Shown: piece after piece, positions 1 to 7,128 of the stretch
How positions within the stretch are numbered: the stretch's first letter is position 1
Layout: the number at the start of each line of letters is the position of its first letter
Assembly: GCA_020629175.1 (NCBI GenBank)
Contig: JAHDDU010000020.1
Coordinates: forward strand, 1-44,343
From: Flavimaricola sp.
GTDB taxonomy: Bacteria; Pseudomonadota; Alphaproteobacteria; Rhodobacterales; Rhodobacteraceae
Reading direction: 5' to 3'
DNA: 44,343 nt
Translations under genes and position numbers: made by a program
Notes under the pieces: model-generated
The model's database searches: none
What the model was told of the DNA's origin: nothing
The model's input: the letters and a program-made list of their open reading frames with translations, nothing else

Positions 1-447
1 TTGAAGTTTCTGCTCAACATCCAGCAAGGGGCCCCCGCGCGGCGGCTCAACTGGACAATGACGGTGAACCCGCTCCTCGACACAAGCCCCGAGAACTACC
101 ACAAATGGGGCATCCAAAAGACAACGCTGACACCCGAAAACCTTGGCGCGAAACAGCATCTGCGGGTCGAGCTGCAAAGCTTCTTCCGCCTGCCACGCTC
201 AAACGCGTTGGTCTTTCCGATCCGCTGCTATCTCTGCAGCTTTCAGGATCTGATGACCAAACCAAAATGGGGCCGCCGCCTGCACCGCGTGGTGCGCGAC
301 CTGCCGGTGGAACTGGCGACGTACAAAGGCTTCATCGACAATCGCCCGATGATGCTCGACTACCTGTCACAATTCGATGACGGACTGCCCACATCGCCAG
401 GCGTGTTTCCGGATGACGCAACAGAGCCAGCGTTGAGCAAAGGTTAA
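1..447 (+). CDS. C-terminal part of a DUF3445 haem-dependent oxidative N-demethylase subunit (dimethylamine mono-oxygenase type)
   Basis: Only the last 148 residues lie in the window; the frame is open at base 1, so the first codon is not a real start. The segment has the pattern typical of the DUF3445 C-terminus: a basic stretch RVELQSFFRLPRSNALVF, then IRCYLCSFQDL, then a helix ending in LPVELATYKGF. The family includes the haem subunit of oxidative N-demethylases that convert dimethylamine to methylamine and formaldehyde. Other genes here (tmm near 43 kb, tdm near 40 kb) would supply dimethylamine, which supports that role. The remaining subunits would lie to the left and are not visible. 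Family call is good; the substrate is inferred from context. Confidence 0.75.
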   Translation: MKFLLNIQQGAPARRLNWTMTVNPLLDTSPENYHKWGIQKTTLTPENLGAKQHLRVELQSFFRLPRSNALVFPIRCYLCSFQDLMTKPKWGRRLHRVVRDLPVELATYKGFIDNRPMMLDYLSQFDDGLPTSPGVFPDDATEPALSKG

Positions 448-458
448 CAGTAAAAGCT

Positions 459-494
459 GCACATCCGTATGCATGTCATGTGCATCGGATGTGT
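459..494. terminator. stem-loop between convergent genes, probable bidirectional terminator
   Basis: An inverted repeat with arms at 460-473 and 481-493 forms about 13 base pairs with a single bulged T and a 7-base loop. It lies in the 87-base gap between the stop of the DUF3445 gene and the stop of the converging XRE-cupin gene. A T-run follows on the plus strand only after about 18 bases (512-516), so it is not a textbook intrinsic terminator. Its position suits transcription termination from both sides. Confidence 0.45.
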
Positions 495-534
495 ATGGGT
501 TGTGCATCAGGTTTTTAAGGCAAGTGCGCCTTGA

Positions 535-1191
535 TTACGTGTTCTGCGGATAGGAAATGACCGACAGATACTTGGCCGGCAGTTTCACCAAAACCTCAGG
601 CCCATGCGGCGCGTCGGCATCGAAAAACAACGTGTCGCCAGGCTGGAGCTTATAGACGTTATCGCCATGGCGATAATCCACTTCGCCCTCCAGCATATAG
701 ATCGTCTCAATCCCAGCATGTTGAAATGTCGGGAAAATATCGGATTTGTCGGAGAGCGTGATCAGATAAGGCTCAACAATCACGCCACTGGCATTGGCGC
801 CGATATGCCCCAGCAGATTGTACTGATGGTTGGCACGCGTTCCATCCCGCTCCAGCTCAACGCCTTCGCCTGCTTTGGTGTGAACGGCCTGCCGATCTTC
901 TTCGAATCCGCGAAAAAACGAAGTAAGCGGCACACTTAACGCATCAGCGAGCGCCTGAAGCGTCGTCAGGGACGGCGAGGTGTTGCCGTTCTCAATCTTC
1001 GACAGCATCCCGATCGAAAGCCCCGTCGTGGCCGACAAATCCGCCACCGTGATCCCCTGCTGCTTGCGATAGCTGCGCACCTCGCGCCCGATCGCAACTT
1101 CAAGCACCTTTTCCCGGCTGCCACGAATGCGGTGCGGGTCTTGTTGTAGATTCACAGCGGACATTTCGTTCTTTCGACTGGCAATATTCAT
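535..1191 (-). CDS. XRE-family transcriptional regulator with C-terminal cupin domain
   Basis: A 218-residue two-domain regulator. Residues about 33-90 form a helix-turn-helix of the XRE type (ITVADLSATTGLSIGMLSKI, then NGNTSPSLTTLQALADAL). Residues about 140-210 form a small cupin barrel (EGEVDYRHGDNVYKLQPGDT, then DAPHGPEVL), the usual effector-sensing part. The start at 1191 is supported by an AAGG sequence about ten bases upstream; a second Met at 1164 has a weaker site. Such proteins often repress amine, amino-acid or polyamine catabolic genes. It is divergent from the GlxA-type regulator at 1297 across about 105 bases, and convergent with the DUF3445 demethylase gene, so control of methylated-amine genes is plausible but not shown. 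Confidence 0.85.
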   Translation of the reverse strand: MNIASRKNEMSAVNLQQDPHRIRGSREKVLEVAIGREVRSYRKQQGITVADLSATTGLSIGMLSKIENGNTSPSLTTLQALADALSVPLTSFFRGFEEDRQAVHTKAGEGVELERDGTRANHQYNLLGHIGANASGVIVEPYLITLSDKSDIFPTFQHAGIETIYMLEGEVDYRHGDNVYKLQPGDTLFFDADAPHGPEVLVKLPAKYLSVISYPQNT

Positions 1192-1296
1192 TCACGTCTG
1201 CCTTCTACAATGAAACGGGGGCTGTTCAATATTCCTGACAATTTGGGGCCAACTTAGCCGTAGCGTAGCATGAAAATTTCCTGATAGTATAAAAAT

Positions 1297-2301
1297 ATGC
1301 GCAGTGGTGAAATAACGCGGATCGGATTCCTCCTGTTTCCAGGATTTCCAATGTCCTGCCTAACCTCCATGATCGAGCCGTTGCGCGCCGCGAATGAGAT
1401 CGCAGGAGTCGAGGCTTTTGCCTGGCGCCTTTTGTCAGAAGACGGCCAGCCCGTTGAGGCGAGCGCCAAAGTTGTGTTTGCAGCCGATGCGCCGCTAGAG
1501 CCAGACGCCGAGATTGATCACCTCTATCTACTGAGCGCACCCTCCAGCCAGTTTGCCAATCAAAGTGCGGCCCACGCCAAGCTCAACCGGATTGAGCGCA
1601 GCGGTGCCATTTTGGGCGCGGTCTCGGGCGGTGTCTTTCCTTTGGCCCGCAGTGGGTTGGTGCAAAAAACGACCGTTTCCGTGCACTGGTGCTATGCCGC
1701 GGCCTTTGACGCAGAATTTCCCAGATTGACGGCCTCGGATCAGGTCATTGTGCGAGAAGGGCGGCGCGCCACAGCCTCGGGCGCTGCAGCTGCGTTTGAC
1801 CTCTCACTCCACCTGATCGAAGAGAAGCTCGGCCCCGGCATCGCCACCGAAGTGGCCTGCTGGTTCCAGCATCCCTTGGTTCGCGGACAAGGGGTCACGC
1901 AAAAAGTGCCAACGATGCAATCAGAGAGTACCGACGACATGTTGCCCCCCGCCGTACGCACCGCTGTCGAAATGTTTACCACTCACCTTGAAGATCCCGT
2001 CAGCGTCGCAGATGTGGCCGAGGCCGCAGGCGTTTCGACGCGACAATTGGAAAGGATGTTCAAAAAGACAACGGGCCGCAGCCCTTTGCACTACTACCGC
2101 GCCATTCGGATGAAGGCCGCACGGCAATTGGTGCTCTATTCCAAGGATTCGATGACAGACATTGCGCTGGCCGTTGGATATGCGTCCTCAACCCCGATGA
2201 TCCAAAATTACGAAGAGGTCTTTGGCGTCCACCCCGCCGAGGATCGCGACAAGATCAATCTTTTTCGGGTGCGCCAAAACTCCGCTGTGCCTTCGGTCTA
2301 G
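1297..2301 (+). CDS. GlxA-family transcriptional regulator (DJ-1/PfpI-like domain plus AraC HTH)
   Basis: A 334-residue protein with an N-terminal class-I glutamine-amidotransferase-like (DJ-1/PfpI) domain (IGFLLFPGFPMSCLTSMIEP through about residue 190) and a C-terminal AraC DNA-binding domain (VSVADVAEAAGVSTRQLERM, GRSPLHYYRAIRM, MTDIALAVGYAS). This architecture is shared with GbdR, CdhR and related activators of glycine betaine, carnitine or other quaternary-amine catabolism. The start at 1297 is needed to keep the first strand of the fold, but no Shine-Dalgarno sequence is seen before it. It precedes the reductive-dehalogenase fusion by 40 bases on the same strand, so it is probably co-transcribed with it and may control it. 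The effector is unknown. Confidence 0.87.
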   Translation: MRSGEITRIGFLLFPGFPMSCLTSMIEPLRAANEIAGVEAFAWRLLSEDGQPVEASAKVVFAADAPLEPDAEIDHLYLLSAPSSQFANQSAAHAKLNRIERSGAILGAVSGGVFPLARSGLVQKTTVSVHWCYAAAFDAEFPRLTASDQVIVREGRRATASGAAAAFDLSLHLIEEKLGPGIATEVACWFQHPLVRGQGVTQKVPTMQSESTDDMLPPAVRTAVEMFTTHLEDPVSVADVAEAAGVSTRQLERMFKKTTGRSPLHYYRAIRMKAARQLVLYSKDSMTDIALAVGYASSTPMIQNYEEVFGVHPAEDRDKINLFRVRQNSAVPSV

Positions 2302-2341
2302 GGCTGTGTCATAAAGCCTCTGGACAGACGGGGCCGCACCA

Positions 2342-5300
2342 ATGACACGCTACTTTTCGGACAAGAACCGCCCCGTACACATGGGGCCGTACCCGACAGA
2401 GCGTCTGGCGCGACTGAACGGCCCGGCCGATCTGTCTGCCGTCCCGCCAATGCAGCCGCTCAGGTTCGAGCGGGCCGAGGATCCACGCTCTATCCTTAAT
2501 GCGATGCGCGATCATCAGGCGATGCTGGATACGATCCGCGATGGTTTGGTCAACGGTATCGTGGCGGAGGCACCGACAGACCTGCAAGAGCGGGCCAATC
2601 ACCTCAAGGCGTTCGGCTACTTTTCGGATGCTGCGGTTGTCGGAATTTGTGAGCTGCCCGGCACCGCTCATCTGGACAGGCGGTTTGAAAACTCTGACGT
2701 CGCGCGGCTGTCACGTGATCTGCAAACACGCCAGACCAAGACATTGGCCTCTGGCATTGATGTCATCATGGCCGATCTGAAAGAGGCGGCGGCTGCCCCT
2801 GCACGAAGTGTCACCCATCACACCCATGCGCTGGTGTTCCTCTATGAAAACCCCCGCGATCCAGCGGACGACGAGCCGGGGGCCAACTGGATCAAGGACG
2901 CGCAAGCCCATCGCGCCGGGCTAATGGCCGCAGAGACGGCAATCGTTCTGGCCAATTACCTGAGGCTGTTAGGCCACGACGCCTGCGGCCACACGGTGAG
3001 CGCGAGCGATGTGAACCTTGGCCAGCTGGCCGTCACAGCCGGGCTTGCCACGGTGGAGGAGGGGGCGTTGCACCATCCGTACATCGGCACACGTTTTGGC
3101 CTCGCCGCTGTCACGACGACCTTCGACATGGCCCCCGACAAACCGCTCGCCCCGATGGCACAGCAGCCAAAGTCCGCGTTTGGACTAGCCTGGAAACTGG
3201 GCCGCGGCTTTGCCAAGAACGCGGGCAATGCCGTGCCGTTTGCCAATCGGCGCTTTGTCGATGGGGCGCATCCATTTGAAACGCTCAAGCGCGTGGACAA
3301 GCCTACCACTTACATTGATGAGCCAAATGTCCCGCGCGTGCCCAAACGCGCTGACCTTTTTGCCCGCGGGCAGTTCGGCGACATGGGCAAACCCATGCAG
3401 GACGCGGCCAAGGGGGGGCACTATGTTCGCAAGGCCGCGCCGTCGATGGCGCAGCGGCGGGCGCTTGGGGCGTTTGTGCTGCTGCAGGATGGGGAGACAG
3501 CCCCCGAACGGCAAAAGCTCTCGCCGCAAGAGGCCGCAGAGCATATCAAAGCCACCAGCTATTGGCTTGGGGCCGATGCCGTGGGTCTGTCGCGCTGCCC
3601 AGACTGGGCGTGGTATAGTCATGATGCCCGTGGCGAGCGGATTGACCCGCCGCATGGCCACGCCATCAATATGATCATCGATCAAGGCTATGAGACGATG
3701 GAAGGCTCCAGCGGCGACGACTGGATCGCTGTGGCGCAAAGCATGCGTGCCTACCTGCGGTTCTCTCTACTTGGCGGGGTGATCGCGCGGCAGATCCGCA
3801 ACCTCGGCTATTCGGCCAAAGCGCACACAGTCATGGACGGTGAAGTTTTGCAGCCGCCGCTCCTGCTCTTGTCCGGCCTTGGCGAAGTCAGCCGGATCGG
3901 CGAAGTGATCCTCAACCCCTTCCTCGGCCCTCGGCTGAAATCCGGAACCGTGACGACCGATCTACCGCTGGCCCATGACAAGCCGATCGACTTTGGCCTG
4001 CAATCGTTTTGCGAGGCCTGCAACAAATGCGCCCGTGAATGCCCCTCAGGTGCTATCACCGCTGGCCCCAAGCTCATGTTCAACGGCTATGAAATCTGGA
4101 AATCAGACAGCCAGAAATGCGCGACCTACAGGGTCACGACACCGGGCGGGGCGATGTGTGGCCGGTGCATGAAAACCTGCCCGTGGAACCTCGAAGGGTT
4201 GTTTGCCGAGCGCCCGTTCCGCTGGGCGGCGATGAAAATACCGCGCCTCGCCCCCGCCTTGGCCCGTCTGGACGATGCCGTGGGCAACGGTGGGCTGAAC
4301 CCGATCAAGAAATGGTGGTGGGATCTCGAAATTTCCGAGGATGGCGGCTACCGCCCCACGGACAAGCCTGTGAACACACGGTCACTGCAAACCGATCTTG
4401 ATCTGAAATACGAGGATCAAACCCTCGCCGTCTATCCCGCCCCCTTGGCTCCGCACCCTTATCCCTATCCGGCCCCCATGGACCGTGAGGCGGGGATCGC
4501 TGCCTATCAGGCGATGGTGACGGCAGAGGAATACAAAGCTCTGCTAGAGCGGGATGAGCGCGGGCATTTACACATCTATACGGCTGATGGCGACAGCCCC
4601 GTCATTCAGGTTGAGATCACCAAGGCCGAGGTTATGGCCGATGGCATCACCAAATATGAATTCGCGCGCCCCGACGGTGGGGATTTGCCCACGTGGGAGG
4701 CGGGTGCACATCTCGATATCGTTGTGGCCCCGGAATTTCTGCGGCAATATTCGATGTCCGGTGATCCAGCCAACCGCAAAACCTATCAGATCGGTGTGCT
4801 GCGCGAGCCGGAAGGGCGGGGTGGCTCCGCGCTGCTGCACCGTATCTTTTCGCCGGGGCGGCGCATTTTTATCTCCCCCCCGATCAATCATTTCCCGCTT
4901 GATCCAAAGGCCACGCATTCGATCCTGCTTGGCGGCGGGATCGGCATCACGCCGATGATCGCGATGGCCCATCAACTGCACGCGCAAGGACGGTCCTTTG
5001 AGTTGCACTATTCAGGGCGCAGCCGTGTGGCGATGGGATACCTGCCAGACCTTGCCGCAATGCCGTGGGCAGACAAGGTCCACCTGCACATCACCGACGA
5101 GGGGAGCCGCGCGGACCTTGCAGAGATCATGAAGACCTACACACCGGGCCATCACGTCTACACCTGCGGGGCAGAGCCTTACATGGCCGCGGCAATGACC
5201 GCTGCTAAGGCTGCAGGCTACCCCGAAGAGGCGCGGCATCTTGAGTATTTTTCGGTTCCGGAGCAGCCGGACTATGAAAACCACGTCTTCACGCTCAAAC

Positions 5301-5548
5301 TGGCCAAATCCAACCGCACCTTAAGCGTGGCAGCGGATCAAACCGCGAGCGATGTGTTGCGCGACAACGGCGTGCCGGTGGACATAAAGTGCAGTGATGG
5401 CATCTGCGGCGTGTGCAAATGCACTGTTCTTGATGGAGAGGTCGAGCATCGGGATTTTGTCCTGTCCAAAGCACAGCGCGAAACCACGATGATTCTCTGT
5501 CAAAGCAGGGCAGCCAAAGCAGGTGCCGTCATCACTGTCGATCTTTAA
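2342..5548 (+). CDS. Self-sufficient cobalamin-dependent reductive dehalogenase fused to a PDR-type FMN/2Fe-2S reductase
   Basis: A 1068-residue fusion. Residues 1 to about 680 match catabolic (non-respiratory) reductive dehalogenases of the NpRdhA/BhbA type. Two 4Fe-4S motifs are present: C557, C560, C563, C567 and C593, C606, C609, C613. Y471, K533 and R597 fall at the same mutual spacing (62 and 64) as the substrate-site residues Tyr426, Lys488 and Arg552 of NpRdhA as I remember them. Residues about 740-1068 form a phthalate-dioxygenase-reductase-like module: flavin motif RQYS (801-804), nucleotide-binding GGGIGITP (864-871), and plant-type 2Fe-2S cysteines C1017, C1022, C1025 and C1053. 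There is no Tat signal, so it should be cytoplasmic and take electrons from NAD(P)H directly. It follows the GlxA-type regulator by 40 bases and its stop overlaps that of the converging YcaO gene. The halogenated substrate cannot be deduced. Confidence 0.85.
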   Translation: MTRYFSDKNRPVHMGPYPTERLARLNGPADLSAVPPMQPLRFERAEDPRSILNAMRDHQAMLDTIRDGLVNGIVAEAPTDLQERANHLKAFGYFSDAAVVGICELPGTAHLDRRFENSDVARLSRDLQTRQTKTLASGIDVIMADLKEAAAAPARSVTHHTHALVFLYENPRDPADDEPGANWIKDAQAHRAGLMAAETAIVLANYLRLLGHDACGHTVSASDVNLGQLAVTAGLATVEEGALHHPYIGTRFGLAAVTTTFDMAPDKPLAPMAQQPKSAFGLAWKLGRGFAKNAGNAVPFANRRFVDGAHPFETLKRVDKPTTYIDEPNVPRVPKRADLFARGQFGDMGKPMQDAAKGGHYVRKAAPSMAQRRALGAFVLLQDGETAPERQKLSPQEAAEHIKATSYWLGADAVGLSRCPDWAWYSHDARGERIDPPHGHAINMIIDQGYETMEGSSGDDWIAVAQSMRAYLRFSLLGGVIARQIRNLGYSAKAHTVMDGEVLQPPLLLLSGLGEVSRIGEVILNPFLGPRLKSGTVTTDLPLAHDKPIDFGLQSFCEACNKCARECPSGAITAGPKLMFNGYEIWKSDSQKCATYRVTTPGGAMCGRCMKTCPWNLEGLFAERPFRWAAMKIPRLAPALARLDDAVGNGGLNPIKKWWWDLEISEDGGYRPTDKPVNTRSLQTDLDLKYEDQTLAVYPAPLAPHPYPYPAPMDREAGIAAYQAMVTAEEYKALLERDERGHLHIYTADGDSPVIQVEITKAEVMADGITKYEFARPDGGDLPTWEAGAHLDIVVAPEFLRQYSMSGDPANRKTYQIGVLREPEGRGGSALLHRIFSPGRRIFISPPINHFPLDPKATHSILLGGGIGITPMIAMAHQLHAQGRSFELHYSGRSRVAMGYLPDLAAMPWADKVHLHITDEGSRADLAEIMKTYTPGHHVYTCGAEPYMAAAMTAAKAAGYPEEARHLEYFSVPEQPDYENHVFTLKLAKSNRTLSVAADQTASDVLRDNGVPVDIKCSDGICGVCKCTVLDGEVEHRDFVLSKAQRETTMILCQSRAAKAGAVITVDL

Positions 5549-6492
5549 CCAATGTGCACCCGTGCGACGGGAAAGGCGATCTCTGGCGCTGTCATGTCAA
5601 AGACGTGGACCGGACGCCCAAGTTTGCGCGCCAGAACGACAGGCATGGGTTCGCGGGCCTCTGGCGGATCGGCGGGGAGGGCACCGCTCGAGACCTCCCC
5701 GAATGTCACAGGATCGACCAAGCCGCGATAAGCGTCCATCAACGCGCCCTGTCCACGAGCCGGGGCGCCATTGCGTTCCAGCTCTACCATGTTGCGCCAG
5801 GACAGCACCGCTTCGTCCGCGGCCTTGCGCGTCGCCTCCTCCAAAGTCACGGCGGCTGCACCACCAAAGGTTGGCCGCGCCCCGTTGACGTCCGTTAAAG
5901 CTGCACGAACAGCGACAAAACCATCCGGGTCCACAACGCATTCAAAGTGCACCTGTCGCAGTTGATCATCAAGGAATTGCACAAGGTCCTGTAAATGCCC
6001 CAGCCGCGAACCATCCACGACGACGCGTGGCGCGGCGGCAAAAGCCGCATGCTCAAAAATGAGGTACTCAAGATGTTCGAACGCACCCCGCTCTGCTGCG
6101 TCCTCTAACGTGGCCCCCGCCGCACATCCAACAGAGCGCGCCGAACCTTCGGGGGCGCCAATGCAGAGTTCCCTTGCCGACAGTTCCAGCAAGGTTGCGT
6201 CGCTGGACCAGACCGAACGCTTTGGCCCAAGACCGGTCCGATACTGGAGCGCATAGCGCTCCACCGCTTCGCACATGGCGCGCAGACCCGCACTGTCCTG
6301 ATCCCGCCCCGTTCCCGCGCCGATCCGATTTTTCGCCCCTTGCGGCGGCACGCAGCCAGGCAAAAGTTGCACTGAAGACACCGCGATATGCATCGGACAA
6401 GCCCGAGGGATATGCGGGAAATGCGGCATGGAAATGAGGCCATCTTCGCGCGCTTTGGTCAGGGCGTTGGCAAGGGATTGTTGGATAATCAT
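5545..6492 (-). CDS. YcaO-family protein (ATP-dependent amide-backbone activating fold)
   Basis: About 315 residues. It has the YcaO ATP-binding motif SAGLRAMCEAVER (67-79), with the glutamates and arginine of ExxER, and a second helix GATLEDAAERGAFEHLE supplying an ExxE pair. YcaO enzymes activate peptide amide bonds with ATP to make azolines, thioamides or amidines, usually on ribosomal peptides; some serve TfuA or RimO-linked roles. The Arg after the second ExxE and the Gln of the usual C-terminal QxxR helix are not obvious (EHLEY, EAVLSWR), so activity is uncertain. I prefer the start at 6492 (AGG about eight bases upstream); an upstream ATG at 6543 has no ribosome-binding site and would leave 15 bases to the divergent 164-residue gene. 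No partner E1-like or dehydrogenase gene is nearby. Confidence 0.8.
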   Translation of the reverse strand: MIIQQSLANALTKAREDGLISMPHFPHIPRACPMHIAVSSVQLLPGCVPPQGAKNRIGAGTGRDQDSAGLRAMCEAVERYALQYRTGLGPKRSVWSSDATLLELSARELCIGAPEGSARSVGCAAGATLEDAAERGAFEHLEYLIFEHAAFAAAPRVVVDGSRLGHLQDLVQFLDDQLRQVHFECVVDPDGFVAVRAALTDVNGARPTFGGAAAVTLEEATRKAADEAVLSWRNMVELERNGAPARGQGALMDAYRGLVDPVTFGEVSSGALPADPPEAREPMPVVLARKLGRPVHVFDMTAPEIAFPVARVHIG

Positions 6493-6558
6493 TTGTTGAC
6501 CTGACGTAATTTTGTGACCAAGGTTGCAAGGCATTTTTCGCATTAGGAGTAAGTTTTT

Positions 6559-7053
6559 ATGGCAAGATTTTCAATTCGGGGTGGAAGCATTCATCAACAT
6601 ATGGGCGATTGGCTTGCACGTGTTGCCGCACGGGTAGCCGCAAGCGGTTTGCCCGGCGCACTGCGAGAAAAGCATGATCCCAATGCCGAGTTTGACGTTC
6701 GCAATGGGGATGAAGCGGAGACGATTCCGAACACCGACGAATTCTTTGAACGCGTCGACGATAACATCGTCATTGACCCTTCAATGCAAGAGGCTGCGGC
6801 ACAATACAAACGCGCGGCAGAAGCGGTGAGAGGGGCCGACACGACCTATGTGCAGTTTCATTTTGACCGGACTGTTACAGTCGATGGTAGCACCCTCAAG
6901 ATTGTGAATGTGGTTGTGCCGGATTTCGCCAACAAGCTGGTGCGTGATCCTGAAGGATCGCCAGAGATCGACAGCGATGGCGAGCCTTTGACCAACCTCA
7001 ACAACGCAGCCCAAGAGTCCTTTGGCGAGATTGTCATGGCACGCTGCGGTTAA
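6559..7053 (+). CDS. 164-residue protein of unknown function
   Basis: I do not recognise this protein. It is acidic and soluble, without a signal peptide or membrane segment. Its N-terminus (MARFSIRGGSIHQHMGDWLA) contains an alanine-rich helix around residues 20-35; the middle has a possible beta-rich section (TTYVQFHFDRTVTVDG, LKIVNVVVPD); it ends in MARCG. A clear AGGAG ribosome-binding site lies at 6546-6550. It is divergent from the YcaO gene, with about 66 bases between the starts, so the two could share a control region. A role as a YcaO substrate or partner is a guess from position only; it lacks the Ser/Thr/Cys-rich core common in azoline precursors. A hairpin (7069-7099) follows the stop. 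Confidence 0.7.
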   Translation: MARFSIRGGSIHQHMGDWLARVAARVAASGLPGALREKHDPNAEFDVRNGDEAETIPNTDEFFERVDDNIVIDPSMQEAAAQYKRAAEAVRGADTTYVQFHFDRTVTVDGSTLKIVNVVVPDFANKLVRDPEGSPEIDSDGEPLTNLNNAAQESFGEIVMARCG

Positions 7054-7068
7054 TTCCGCCACGTCTTT

Positions 7069-7099
7069 GCGATTGGCCCCAAATGAACGGGCCAATCGC
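7069..7099 (+). terminator. perfect 11-bp stem-loop between the 164-residue gene and the SARP-like regulator
   Basis: Arms GCGATTGGCCC (7069-7079) and GGGCCAATCGC (7089-7099) pair perfectly around a 9-base loop. No T-run follows, so it may be a factor-assisted terminator, an mRNA-end stabiliser or an attenuating structure ahead of the GTG start at 7129. Confidence 0.45.
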
Positions 7100-7128
7100 G
7101 CATTCCCCATCTCCTCTACGGTGATCAG

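Noticed and set aside
517-532. Second small hairpin (AAGGC/GCCTT) near the XRE-cupin stop as its terminator
   Set aside because: Read on the minus strand it is followed by A residues rather than T residues, and the stem is only 5 bp.
2302-2341. Possible cobalamin riboswitch before the reductive dehalogenase
   Set aside because: Only 40 bases separate it from the regulator gene and the conserved B12 box is not present.
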